A DNA stretch of 62,742 bases from Melioribacteraceae bacterium (GCA_021740785.1 JAIOZI010000024.1:1-62742); one strand, 5' to 3'. Shown: positions 1 to 8,692, counted from the stretch's first letter. Numbers and translations are program-made. The notes: generated by a model not told the origin, from the sequence alone.

Positions 1-87
1 AAAAAGATAATTCCAACAATCGTCTTCGGTCTTGAATTGATGAAGAAACTCCTGAAAATCTTTTGGATATCTTTCTTGAGCAATCAT
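1..87 (-). mobile_element. IS1595-type transposase, N-terminal part, cut by window edge
   Basis: Reading leftwards from an ATG at 87-85, 29 codons stay open to the window edge and begin MIAQERYPKDFQEFLHQF, followed by KTEDDCWNYLF. This matches the start of the zinc-ribbon domain of IS1595-family transposases, where a YP..F.EF...F.TE..C..YLF pattern precedes the CxxC metal ligands and the DDE-type core. Those later parts lie outside the window, so activity cannot be judged. The segment just to its right (about 100-120) may contain the terminal inverted repeat, but I could not define it with one end only. The assignment is by motif memory and rests on few residues. Confidence 0.65.
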
Positions 88-155
88 ATACAAACATAAC
101 GAATATTAGCAACTTGGCCTAAGCAGACTAGCAGTTAAATTAATTTAGGCGTGAT

Positions 156-3100
156 ATGAAAAACAGCAAAGAACGTAGCGAGCAAAACAGCGGTTACTTT
201 ATGAATAGCATTATTGAGAGTTCTCCTATACCGATTATAGCCGTTGATACTAACGGTATAGTTTTATTATGGAACAAAGCCGCAGAAAAAACGTTCGGCT
301 GGAAACAATCCGAGATTATTGGTAAAACTAACCCGGTAATTCCCAAAGACCGTAATGATGAATTTGCACAGTTATTAACTAGATCGTTGAAAGGCGAAAA
401 CATTATTGATTTTCATACCGTAAGAAAATGCAAGAATGGAGATGATATACATGTAAGCATCTCGGTCAGCACTTGGAAGGATGAAGATGGAAATGTTATC
501 GGCGGCATTGCACAGATGATTGATATATCTAAAAAGATAAAAGCCGAAAATGAACTTATAGAAAGCCAAAAAGAATTGGAAACCTTTTTCAATTCATCCG
601 GTGATGCTCTCTTCATCCACGATCTGAATGGCAGAATGATAAAGGTTAACGATGAAGCTTGCAGAAGATTGGGTTATACTGCCGATGAGCTGTTAAGATT
701 AACACCTATGAATCTGGTTTCAGATAAATTTAAACCAAAAGTTAAACAAAGAATAAAAGAAATAACAAAGAATAAGTCAGTCACATTCGAAACAGAACAT
801 GTAACAAAAAATGGCAAAATAATTCCCACCGAAATTAAATCGACCTCGATTTCTCTTAACAATAAGGAAGCAATACTTTCTATTGCTAGAGATATAGCAA
901 GACGCAGATCAGCCGAAAACTTATTAAGGGTGAAGAAAGAAAATTATGAAAGCCTTTTCAATAGTATACGAGATGCCATTCTTGTGGCTGATACTGAACG
1001 TAACATTATAAATTGTAATCCTGCATTTATGGAAATTTTTGGTTATTCATCCGAAGAGATTATTGGCAAGAAAACTTTATCTGTCTATGAAAACGAAGAA
1101 CAATTTCTCGAATTAGGAAAAGCTTTAAAAGAACATTTTGGTGAAGATCCGTTTCTTTATACTGTTAATTATAAAAGGAAAGACGATTCTGTTTTCCCGG
1201 GCGAAACAGGTGTTTTTTATCTGAAAGATAATGAAAATAATGTAACAGGATTTATAGGATTAATCAGGGATATTACCGATAAGAAAAAAGCTGAAGAAGA
1301 TTTACGAAAAAGCGAAGAAAGGTTCCGGAATATATTTGAAGATAATATTGCGCCGATGTTTTTATTAGATCCTGACAATGGAAAAATTGTAGATGTCAAC
1401 CCGGCAGCGGTCAAATACTACGGCTGGAAACGAGATGAAATGCTGCACATGAACATAAACCAAATTAATACTCTATCTCCCGGTGAAATAAAAAAGGAAA
1501 TGGAAAATGCAAGAAACTTAAGCCGGGTTTATTTTGAGTTTCAGCATAAACGAGCAGACGGCTCAATAAGAGATGTAGAAGTTTTCGGAAGTAGTATAAA
1601 AATTAATGAGAAAAAATATCTACATTCAATAGTTCACGATATTACCGAACGTAAACTGGCTGAAGCACAGTTGAAAAAGTTTAATCTAAATTGGCAATTG
1701 CTTACCAAGGCTACACAACAAATAAATTCTGTTCTGGAACTTCCGATCGTAATGCGGCAGCTTGTGGCTTCGGCAAGAGAACTCACCGGCGCAAAAGATG
1801 GAACGGCGGGTTTATTAATTGACGGGAAAATGGTATTTAAAGAGTACGACCAACATGGCATTGTTTTTCCAATCGATTACAGTTTTGTTGAAAATTACGG
1901 TGTCCCTGGATGGGTGCTGACAACACGCAAGCCATATATTTCTAACGATACTGAAAATGACGAACACGTTATTCCCGAAATACAAAAAGCCTTGGGATTC
2001 TATAATCTTGCTGATGTCCCTATACTTAATAAGCGCGGTGAAATAATCGGCTGCTTCGAAATGCATAACAAACCCGGCAATTTTGATGAACATGATGTAA
2101 TTCTTCTGCAAAATTTAGCTGCCGGCGCTGCAATTGCAATTGAAAATTCTCAGATGATAGTTCAACGCAAACAGGCAGAAGAAGCATTACGTGAAAGTGA
2201 AGAAAAGTACCGCGAATTTTTTATGAAAGACCTTTCCGGCGTTTTTTTATCTTCTGTTGATGGAAAAATGATTGACTGTAATCCTGCCTTTCTAAAGATA
2301 ATGGGTTATGATTCGCTAAGTGAAATTAATCTGTTCTCCACATTTTCATTTTATAAAAATAAGGAAGATAGAGATAAGATTCTTAAACTGGTTCGGGAAA
2401 GTAAAGAAGTAAGCAATTATGAATCATTGCTGATTAAAAAAGATGGTTCGGAAATTTATGTTTTAGAAAATATTGTTGGTGTGTTTGACGACACGGGAAA
2501 TTTGACTCATCTAAGAGGATACATTTTTGACATAACTAGCAGGAAAGTTGCAGAAGAAAGATTCCAGCATGTTCATTCACTTTTATATGCTATTAGAAAT
2601 GTAAACCAGCTTATTGTTACCGAAAAAAATATTGATAAACTGATGCACCGGTCCTGCGAAATATTATTAGAAAGCCGCGGCTATTATGCAATGTGGATCG
2701 GTTTGACAAATGACTTAATTACTTACGACAAAATCTTTTCGTTCGGGATTGATAAAAATATCGATACATTTATTGATCAATTGAAAAACAGAAATTTACC
2801 ACCCTGCCTGAACGGTTTGTCATTGAATAAACCTATTATAAAGAGCGAATCGATTGAGGATTATTGCAAAGATTGCATAGCACGTCCGGCACGGGAAGAT
2901 AAGGGCGTAATTATTTCGCTTATCCAACATCTTGATAATGTGTATGGAGTGCTTTACATAATTTTAGAAAACATAAATCTTTTTACCGGGGAGGAAGGAT
3001 CCCTAATTGAAGAAGTATCCGGTGATTTGGGACTTGCAATTTATATTCAACAAGAGGAACAAAGAAGAAAAACGGCGGAATCAAGACTTCAAAATGCAAT

Positions 3101-5396
3101 CGATATTATTCCAGACATCTTTGCTGTTTACGATAATGAAGGAAGGTATATATTTGTAAATAAGGCGATTTCGAAATATGGTGATTTTAACCCGAGTGAA
3201 TTAATAGGTAAAAGTCCGGAAGAGGTTCTACCTAATGAGATTCAAAAAAAGTCCACTTCCCTGCTTCAAAAAGCTTTAGAAAATAAAAAGCCGCAGAGTA
3301 ATGAAATATCATTAAAAATTAATAGCCAGAATTATTGGTTTAATCCAAGGTATTATCCAATTCTTGATAAAAACAATAGTGTTAAAGAAGTACTAAGTAT
3401 TTCTACTGATATAACCGAGAGGAGAGCATACGAACAAAAGTTTATTCAACTAGCTGAAGGCGTTGCGTCTAAAGTTGGTGAAGAATTTTTTAATGTTTTA
3501 GTTGAGAACTTATCACAAACATTAAATGCTGATGTTGTACTTATCGGAAAAGTAAATGAAGATAATGCCAACAAAATAGATACCATTTCTGTTTTTCAAT
3601 TTGGGCAGCATGGTGAAAATTTTTCTTATGATCTTTCTGATACGCCTTGTAAGAATGTAGTTAACAAAAAATTATGCAGCTATGAAAAAGATGTAACTAA
3701 ATTATTTCCTTCGGATCAGATTTTAATTGATTTGGAGATTGAAGGATACTCAGGTACTCCATTATGGGATTCAAAGGGTAACGCAATCGGCATATTAGTT
3801 TGTCTCTTTAAATCGCCTATCGAAAATGTAAAAATCAAAGAATCTATTATTCACGTCTTCGGATTACGCGCTGCGGCTGAGATGGAAAGACTTGAACATT
3901 TAAGTGAGATTTTTAAACAAAGAGATGAACTCAAAGAAAGCGAAAATCGATTTCGTTCAATTACGCAAACGGCAAACGATGCAATTGTTACTTCTGACAG
4001 TGACGGTATAATTATAGGATGGAATCCGTCTGCTGAAAAAATATTCGGTTATTCTGCAGAAGAGGTGTTGAATAAATCATTAAGCTTAATTATACCACCC
4101 GTGTACCGCAAGCAGCATTTAAAAGGAATGCAGCGTCTAGCCGGAGGCGGCGAACACAGAGTGATCGGAAAGACAATCGAATTGGAAGGTTTGCATAAAA
4201 ACGGAAAAATCTTCCCAATTGAACTGTCTTTATCTGAGTGGGAATCTTCCGGCGAAAAATTTTATACCGGTATCATGCGCGATATTAGTGAGAGAAAACA
4301 TTCTGAAGAAGAAATAAAAAAACTTTCCAAAGGCGTTGAGCAAAGTTCCGCATCAATTATCATAACGGATGTTGAAGGCAGCATTGAATATGTGAATAAA
4401 AAATTTACTGAAATTACAGGTTATGAACAGGAAGAAGCTATTGGTAAAAATCCCCGAATTTTGAAATCAGGCAAAAATGAACCGAAAATTTATAAAGAAC
4501 TTTGGACAACTATAAAATCCGGGAAAGAATGGCGGGGTGAACTATGCAATCAAAAGAAATCGGGTGAGTTTTTTTGGGAAAGCGAGTCCATTTCACCAAT
4601 TGTAAATACTAACGGAGAGATCACACATTTTATTGCTGTGAAAGAAGATATTACAGAGCAGAAAAAGTTATTTGAAGAACTTACTGAAGCAAGAGAGAAA
4701 GCCGAAGCTGCCGACAAGATGAAATCGGAATTCCTTGCACAAATGAGCCATGAAATTAGGAGTCCGTTGAATGCAGTTCTAAACTTTACAGGTCTAATAA
4801 AAGAAGAAACGAGAGCTATTAATAGTGAGACTCTAGAATTAGCATTCCCTGCAATTGAGTCATCGAGCAAAAGAATAATTAGAACCGTTGATATGATTTT
4901 GAACATGTCGGATATTCAAACAGGGACCTATACAATTTCAAAAAGATCATTCAATCTAGTGGATTTATTAATAAATTTGGTCAAAGAATATGAAAGTACT
5001 GCTCAACAAAATAAACTACAGCTAAATTTTCAAAGTGAAATTGACAAGGCTGAAGTTGAAATGGATGATTATGCAGTCACCCAGATATTTGCAAATTTGT
5101 TAGATAACGCAATTAAATATACAAATAAAGGATTTATTGAAATTAGACTTAATAAGGGTAAAGGCAGTAACTTCATCGTTGAGATAGAAGATACAGGAAT
5201 CGGTATTTCGGAAGAATATTTGCCCGATTTATTTTCCCCTTTTTCGCAGGAAGAACAAGGTTACAGCAGAAAGTTTGACGGCACTGGTTTGGGTATGTCC
5301 TTAGTTAAAAAATATTGCGAGCTTATTAATGCTGATATAAGTGTAAAGAGTAAAAAGGATGTCGGTACAATTTTTACAGTTAAGATGAAAATCTAA
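156..5396 (+). CDS. Giant multi-PAS/GAF sensor histidine kinase
   Basis: A 1746-residue cytoplasmic sensor kinase. No membrane segment or signal peptide is visible. Domains in order, with rough residues: PAS 13-130, PAS 140-250, PAS 262-380, PAS 388-505, GAF 515-675, PAS 685-800, GAF 808-970, PAS 978-1095, GAF 1100-1250, PAS 1262-1380, PAS 1388-1505, HisKA about 1520-1590, HATPase about 1630-1746. The phospho-acceptor is His1532 in MSHEIRSPLN. The ATP-lid boxes DTGIGISEEY and GTGLGMSLVKK are intact. There is no receiver domain and no response regulator beside it, so its partner must lie elsewhere. The kinase core resembles that of the second kinase at 11030-12583, including the SxRxIRTVxM stretch after the HisKA box. 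Ligands are unknown; eight PAS and three GAF modules are compatible with several redox or small-molecule inputs. Confidence 0.93.
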   Translation: MKNSKERSEQNSGYFMNSIIESSPIPIIAVDTNGIVLLWNKAAEKTFGWKQSEIIGKTNPVIPKDRNDEFAQLLTRSLKGENIIDFHTVRKCKNGDDIHVSISVSTWKDEDGNVIGGIAQMIDISKKIKAENELIESQKELETFFNSSGDALFIHDLNGRMIKVNDEACRRLGYTADELLRLTPMNLVSDKFKPKVKQRIKEITKNKSVTFETEHVTKNGKIIPTEIKSTSISLNNKEAILSIARDIARRRSAENLLRVKKENYESLFNSIRDAILVADTERNIINCNPAFMEIFGYSSEEIIGKKTLSVYENEEQFLELGKALKEHFGEDPFLYTVNYKRKDDSVFPGETGVFYLKDNENNVTGFIGLIRDITDKKKAEEDLRKSEERFRNIFEDNIAPMFLLDPDNGKIVDVNPAAVKYYGWKRDEMLHMNINQINTLSPGEIKKEMENARNLSRVYFEFQHKRADGSIRDVEVFGSSIKINEKKYLHSIVHDITERKLAEAQLKKFNLNWQLLTKATQQINSVLELPIVMRQLVASARELTGAKDGTAGLLIDGKMVFKEYDQHGIVFPIDYSFVENYGVPGWVLTTRKPYISNDTENDEHVIPEIQKALGFYNLADVPILNKRGEIIGCFEMHNKPGNFDEHDVILLQNLAAGAAIAIENSQMIVQRKQAEEALRESEEKYREFFMKDLSGVFLSSVDGKMIDCNPAFLKIMGYDSLSEINLFSTFSFYKNKEDRDKILKLVRESKEVSNYESLLIKKDGSEIYVLENIVGVFDDTGNLTHLRGYIFDITSRKVAEERFQHVHSLLYAIRNVNQLIVTEKNIDKLMHRSCEILLESRGYYAMWIGLTNDLITYDKIFSFGIDKNIDTFIDQLKNRNLPPCLNGLSLNKPIIKSESIEDYCKDCIARPAREDKGVIISLIQHLDNVYGVLYIILENINLFTGEEGSLIEEVSGDLGLAIYIQQEEQRRKTAESRLQNAIDIIPDIFAVYDNEGRYIFVNKAISKYGDFNPSELIGKSPEEVLPNEIQKKSTSLLQKALENKKPQSNEISLKINSQNYWFNPRYYPILDKNNSVKEVLSISTDITERRAYEQKFIQLAEGVASKVGEEFFNVLVENLSQTLNADVVLIGKVNEDNANKIDTISVFQFGQHGENFSYDLSDTPCKNVVNKKLCSYEKDVTKLFPSDQILIDLEIEGYSGTPLWDSKGNAIGILVCLFKSPIENVKIKESIIHVFGLRAAAEMERLEHLSEIFKQRDELKESENRFRSITQTANDAIVTSDSDGIIIGWNPSAEKIFGYSAEEVLNKSLSLIIPPVYRKQHLKGMQRLAGGGEHRVIGKTIELEGLHKNGKIFPIELSLSEWESSGEKFYTGIMRDISERKHSEEEIKKLSKGVEQSSASIIITDVEGSIEYVNKKFTEITGYEQEEAIGKNPRILKSGKNEPKIYKELWTTIKSGKEWRGELCNQKKSGEFFWESESISPIVNTNGEITHFIAVKEDITEQKKLFEELTEAREKAEAADKMKSEFLAQMSHEIRSPLNAVLNFTGLIKEETRAINSETLELAFPAIESSSKRIIRTVDMILNMSDIQTGTYTISKRSFNLVDLLINLVKEYESTAQQNKLQLNFQSEIDKAEVEMDDYAVTQIFANLLDNAIKYTNKGFIEIRLNKGKGSNFIVEIEDTGIGISEEYLPDLFSPFSQEEQGYSRKFDGTGLGMSLVKKYCELINADISVKSKKDVGTIFTVKMKI

Positions 5397-5397
5397 A

Positions 5398-5511
5398 TCA
5401 AACAGCACAGCAGCTTAGTTTATTTACCTCTTTATCAAAACTTATCGCGTATTTATTCCAACAAGGTTAAATAGGGGCAAAACATTATTTACTGTTTCAA
5501 TAAATATGCTC
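5398..5511 (-). pseudogene. Relic of a second merA 3' end
   Basis: On the minus strand this intergenic stretch still translates to AISFDKEVNKLSCCAV and a stop. That is nearly the same as the C-terminus of the intact MerA at 6374 (SISFEKDVNKLSCCAV). Further upstream, after a frameshift at about 5451-5455, MFCPYLTLLE corresponds to MFHPYLTLSE of MerA. Beyond that the similarity fades around 5500-5520. Many synonymous changes and the frameshift show this is an old fragment and not a recent duplicate or assembly error. The Cys-Cys pair that hands Hg(II) to the MerA active site is recognisable. The fragment lies just after the giant kinase and before the MNT/HEPN pair. Confidence 0.8.
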
Positions 5512-5561
5512 TGCCATCTGGAATAATAATTTCATATATTTTGATCGAAAATAGATAATGT

Positions 5562-5915
5562 GTGAAATCAATGAAAACCCTTGATAAGATTAAATTGAGT
5601 CCGAATCAATATGATGCTGTAACGGAACTCAAGAGACGAGCAGCTGCAGCTTTTGACATAGTAGAAATTGTTATTTTTGGCTCAGTTGCCCGTGGGGAGG
5701 CTGACCATGAATCCGATCTTGATATACTTATTGTCACGAAACATCCTCTAAAGCGAACGGTGCGTCATCAAATTACCGATATAGTTTGTGAGATTAACCT
5801 TCATCACGATACCAATCTCAGCACACTTGTAGTTGATCAGAAAGCTTGGAAATCGGGATTATATTCTGTTCTCCCGATTCATCAAGAGATACTCACAGAA
5901 GGGGTGTCATTGTGA
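5562..5915 (+). CDS. MNT-type nucleotidyltransferase (antitoxin-like)
   Basis: A 117-residue minimal nucleotidyltransferase of the DNA polymerase beta superfamily. The signature GSVARGEADHESDLDILIV carries the GSxxRG loop and the two metal-binding aspartates of SDLD. A third acidic residue may be Asp in HHDTNLSTLVV. The start could be GTG at 5562 or ATG at 5571; neither has a strong ribosome-binding site. The gene overlaps the downstream HEPN gene by four bases. Such pairs are known as HEPN/MNT toxin-antitoxin modules, in which the MNT protein can neutralise the HEPN RNase by nucleotide transfer. That activity is inferred here. The pair sits between a merA relic and the intact merA, suggesting it arrived by insertion. 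Confidence 0.88.
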   Translation: MKSMKTLDKIKLSPNQYDAVTELKRRAAAAFDIVEIVIFGSVARGEADHESDLDILIVTKHPLKRTVRHQITDIVCEINLHHDTNLSTLVVDQKAWKSGLYSVLPIHQEILTEGVSL

Positions 5916-6325
5916 ATTCCTCGAAGAATCGTTCACAACTTGTGCAATATTGGTGGTCCAAGGCTCTAGATAGTCTTTCTTCAGCTAAGCGTGAACTTGA
6001 GGCTAATGAGTTCAGCTTTGCAATAAACCGGATTTACTATGCTGCCTTTTATGCTGTGAGTGCGGCGCTTCTCGAACGTGGTGCGAGTTTTAAAAAGCAT
6101 TCAGGTGTGCGAAGTGCATTCCACCGTGAATTTATTAAATCAGGTCTGCTTAAAGTAGAATGGGCTAAATTTTACGACAGACTTTTTGAAGATCGTCAGG
6201 AAGGTGATTATATTGCATTAACGACATTTGAGCATCCTTATGTTAAAAGTCAGTTGGATATGTGTGCGGAGTTTCATAAACAAATACGTGAGTTTATCCA
6301 ATCAATTTCAATTAAAGGAAGTTAG
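5912..6325 (+). CDS. HEPN domain protein (toxin-like, UPF0332/PF05168 type)
   Basis: A 137-residue helical HEPN protein. I chose GTG at 5912 because it overlaps the stop of the MNT gene in a GTGA arrangement and has an AAGGGG ribosome-binding site 6 bases upstream. An earlier ATG at 5846 would bury 66 bases in the MNT gene. The family hallmark NRIYYAAFYAVSAALLERG is at residues 39-57, followed by FKKH. An Rx6H arrangement (Arg56, His63) fits the RNase motif of HEPN toxins (Rx4-6H), though no activity is shown. The translational coupling with the MNT partner is typical of toxin-antitoxin modules. It could instead be a non-toxic partner of the nucleotidyltransferase. Confidence 0.85.
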   Translation: MNSSKNRSQLVQYWWSKALDSLSSAKRELEANEFSFAINRIYYAAFYAVSAALLERGASFKKHSGVRSAFHREFIKSGLLKVEWAKFYDRLFEDRQEGDYIALTTFEHPYVKSQLDMCAEFHKQIREFIQSISIKGS

Positions 6326-6373
6326 CGCTATATACTTATCGTTACCAAACTCTGAGAAGTTGGATATCAGCAG

Positions 6374-8023
6374 CTATACCGCGCAGCAGCTCAATTTATT
6401 CACATCCTTCTCAAAACTTATCGATGCAATTTTTATTCCCTCCGAAAGTGTAAGATACGGATGAAACATTTCCTTTATTTCTTTTACTGTAATTCCATAT
6501 TTAATAGCCAAGGAAATTTCCATTAAAAGTTCCGAACCTTCCGAAGCTAATATTCTTGCGCCGATTAGTTTGTCGTCTTCTTTGCTGCGGATAAGTTTTA
6601 TAAATCCTTTTGTGTTTCTTGCAGCAAGCGAACGGGGCACATCTTTTAACTGAACCGTAGATACTTCATATTCAATTTTATTTTCATCTATTCCAACGCC
6701 GGCTACTTGCGGATCTGTAAAAATTACCCACGGAAAAACGGAGTAATCTTTTGTAGTTTGCTTTTCACCGAACATATTCTGAACAGCGAGCGAAGCTTCG
6801 TAAGCTGCAGAATAAACAAATAAATATTCGCCGGTTACGTCCCCCGCCGCATAAATATTCGGAACGGAAGTTTGTAAATAATCATTTGTCTTTATGAAAT
6901 TGTTTTTATGAATTTCAATTCCCAATTCTTCTAATCCGAATCCTTTTGTGTTTCCTTTTCTTCCGGTTGCTACAAAAATGTGAGTTCCTTCAATTGATTC
7001 ATCTTCATCTTTAACGGAAGCATTAACAATAACTTTTCCATTTCTCTTTTCTACCGACTTTATTTTTACGCCGGTTTTAATTGTGATGCTTTCTTCTTCT
7101 AAAATTTCTTTCAGCGTTTCAGTAACATCCGGCATTTCAGCGGGGAGAATTCTATATGATCGTTGAAGAATAGTTACCTTTGAGCCAAGGCGTGCAAACA
7201 ATTGCGCATTTTCCAAAGCTATGTATCTTCCGCCAATTACTATCATATGTTCGGGAAGTTCTTCCAATTCGTATAATGTATCGTTAGTTAAATACCCGGT
7301 TTCATGCAGACCGGGAAGATCAGGCACAAACGTAGTTGAGCCGGTTGCAATCAAAATATTTTCTGCAGAATATTTTTTGCCGGCAGTCTCCCGGTTAGAA
7401 CTCTTGAGCACAACACTGTTTTTATCAGTAAATTTAGCAAATGCTTCTACAATGGTTACATTCGGATCATCCTTTAGAACATCTACATATTTATGTTCTC
7501 TTAAATCGTCTACCAATTCTGTTTTTTGTCGAATCACTTCCTTAAAGTTAATTTCGTTCTTGCCCGGTTTAATTCCGCTGAAATTTGGATGGTTTGCAAT
7601 ATGTAATTGCTCGGCTGTTCTTATCAAAGTTTTAGACGGCACACAACCAACGTTTACACATGTGCCTCCAATTGGCAGTCCGTCGTTTATCATTAATACT
7701 TTTTTCTCAAGTTCGCTGGCTTTAATTGCTGCGGCAAATGCTGCCGAGCCTCCGCCGATTATTATTAAATCATAATTATTTGTTTCGCTTTTATCCGTTT
7801 TTATTTCACCGGTTACTTTATAATAACCGGTTGAGTTTATTGAATCAATGATCTCTTTTGGCGAAGTTATATCAACATCAAATTGAAACTCGCCTTTCTT
7901 TTCAGGATAACTAACTGATTTCGATACCACTCCTTCTACACCCGAAACTTTTTTCTCAATAGTTTTTGCGCAATGATTACACGTCATTCCGCTGATTTCT
8001 AATTTTAATGTTTGTATAGCCAT
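6374..8023 (-). CDS. merA: Mercuric reductase with N-terminal HMA domain
   Basis: MerA reduces Hg(II) to volatile Hg(0) with NADPH and FAD in the cytoplasm. The 549 residues contain an HMA metal-binding domain (GMTCNHC, Cys15 and Cys18), an FAD-binding GGGSAA loop at 90-95, the redox-active pair in GGTCVNVGCVPSK (Cys122, Cys127), an NAD(P) domain and a dimerisation domain. The C-terminal LSCCAV holds the vicinal cysteines 546-547, which are specific to mercuric reductase and absent from other disulfide oxidoreductases. All catalytic cysteines are present, so it should be functional. It is the last gene of the minus-strand merR-merTP-merA group, 211 bp after merTP. A relic of another merA end lies 0.9 kb further on. 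Confidence 0.97.
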   Translation of the reverse strand: MAIQTLKLEISGMTCNHCAKTIEKKVSGVEGVVSKSVSYPEKKGEFQFDVDITSPKEIIDSINSTGYYKVTGEIKTDKSETNNYDLIIIGGGSAAFAAAIKASELEKKVLMINDGLPIGGTCVNVGCVPSKTLIRTAEQLHIANHPNFSGIKPGKNEINFKEVIRQKTELVDDLREHKYVDVLKDDPNVTIVEAFAKFTDKNSVVLKSSNRETAGKKYSAENILIATGSTTFVPDLPGLHETGYLTNDTLYELEELPEHMIVIGGRYIALENAQLFARLGSKVTILQRSYRILPAEMPDVTETLKEILEEESITIKTGVKIKSVEKRNGKVIVNASVKDEDESIEGTHIFVATGRKGNTKGFGLEELGIEIHKNNFIKTNDYLQTSVPNIYAAGDVTGEYLFVYSAAYEASLAVQNMFGEKQTTKDYSVFPWVIFTDPQVAGVGIDENKIEYEVSTVQLKDVPRSLAARNTKGFIKLIRSKEDDKLIGARILASEGSELLMEISLAIKYGITVKEIKEMFHPYLTLSEGIKIASISFEKDVNKLSCCAV

Positions 8024-8079
8024 GAATGTTCTCCAATTTATTGTAATTACAACCTTTTCAAAATTCCTTGTGCTCTCGA

Positions 8080-8180
8080 TACATCACGGCGTTGTTCTTA
8101 AAAATAGGATCAGCCGGGATTACTCGAGCACCGCGAGTCCTTCCGGTTCTCGAGCCTGCCTCGTCGGCAGACAGGTAGTT
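8080..8180. repeat. Cluster of GC-rich palindromes between merTP and merA
   Basis: The spacer contains several inverted repeats that differ from the surrounding AT-rich sequence. ACTCG and CGAGT bracket AGCACCG near 8121-8137. Two CTCGAG hexamers bracket a CCTTCCGG core. Next to them is CCTGCCTCGTCGGCAGACAGG, whose CTGCC/GGCAG arms resemble the palindromes inserted in merT (8619-8635) and in the T9SS gene (59590-59605). I see no gene or promoter here. It could be a compound of small mobile palindromes or an mRNA stabilising hairpin between merTP and merA. Confidence 0.55.
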
Positions 8181-8618
8181 CCGTGTTTTTTAAGGGACGT
8201 ATAGAGAGAACAGATAAATAAATTTAGCTCAAATTCATTCATAAATCTTTTTAATGCTCTCCACTTTATACCCAACTTTTTCTTCCACAGCTTTTTTTAA
8301 TTCTGCCGGTTTTACTTTTGTTTTATCGTATTCAACAAAAGCGATACCGGTTTGATAAGTTGATGTTGCGCTGATAACACCGTCTTGGGATATAAGAGCA
8401 CAATCAACAGATTGTTCGCAGCCGGTGCACGTCATTCCTTCAATTTCCATTTCCGCCTTTTGGATATTATTTGATTGAACAACAATATTATTTCCTGATT
8501 CAGTGAAAAAAGCTTTGGAGTAATACGGAAATGAAATTAAAACAATTGCAATTACTGCAACAATCCATAAGAATTCTTTTGTATTGATAAAGCTTTTCTT
8601 CGCAGGACTTTCTTCATC

Positions 8619-8635
8619 CCTGCCGGTCGGGCAGG
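8619..8635. repeat. 17-bp palindromic insert that breaks merTP
   Basis: The arms CCTGCC and GGCAGG flank GGTCG. The element is much richer in G+C than its surroundings. In the merTP reading direction it lies between a GAA codon (8638-8636) and a GAT codon (8618-8616). Its length is not a multiple of three, and its excision joins ECACE to DEESPAKK, which is what an intact MerTP looks like. The same core, TGCC/GGCA, recurs at 8150-8170 and 59590-59605. Confidence 0.75.
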
Positions 8636-8674
8636 TTCGCAAGCACATTCTATATCTTCCTGTTTCTTTGGCTT

Positions 8675-8692
8675 ACCCCGCAAGGCGGGATT
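8675..8692. repeat. In-frame palindromic insert in merT (encodes NPALRG)
   Basis: Eighteen bases with arms CCCGC and GCGGG around AAG (8677-8689) encode NPALRG in merT. MerT proteins usually pass directly from the third helix to a KPKK-type stretch and the cytoplasmic cysteines. Taking the six codons away leaves AFYNAYSKKPKKQEDIEC, which fits the family better. The insertion preserves the frame, unlike the one 40 bp downstream. It was recognised by comparison with remembered family sequences, not by an alignment. Confidence 0.55.

Noticed and set aside
1815-2111. 98-residue minus-strand frame inside the giant kinase
   Set aside because: It lies fully inside a GAF domain on the other strand, with no ribosome-binding site or recognisable motif.
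7221-7775. 184-residue open frame antisense to merA
   Set aside because: It is the shadow of a strongly conserved gene; its composition follows the complement of MerA codons and no domain is visible.
8022-8204. 60-residue plus-strand frame between merA and merTP
   Set aside because: It is produced by the palindrome cluster and has no start signal or family.
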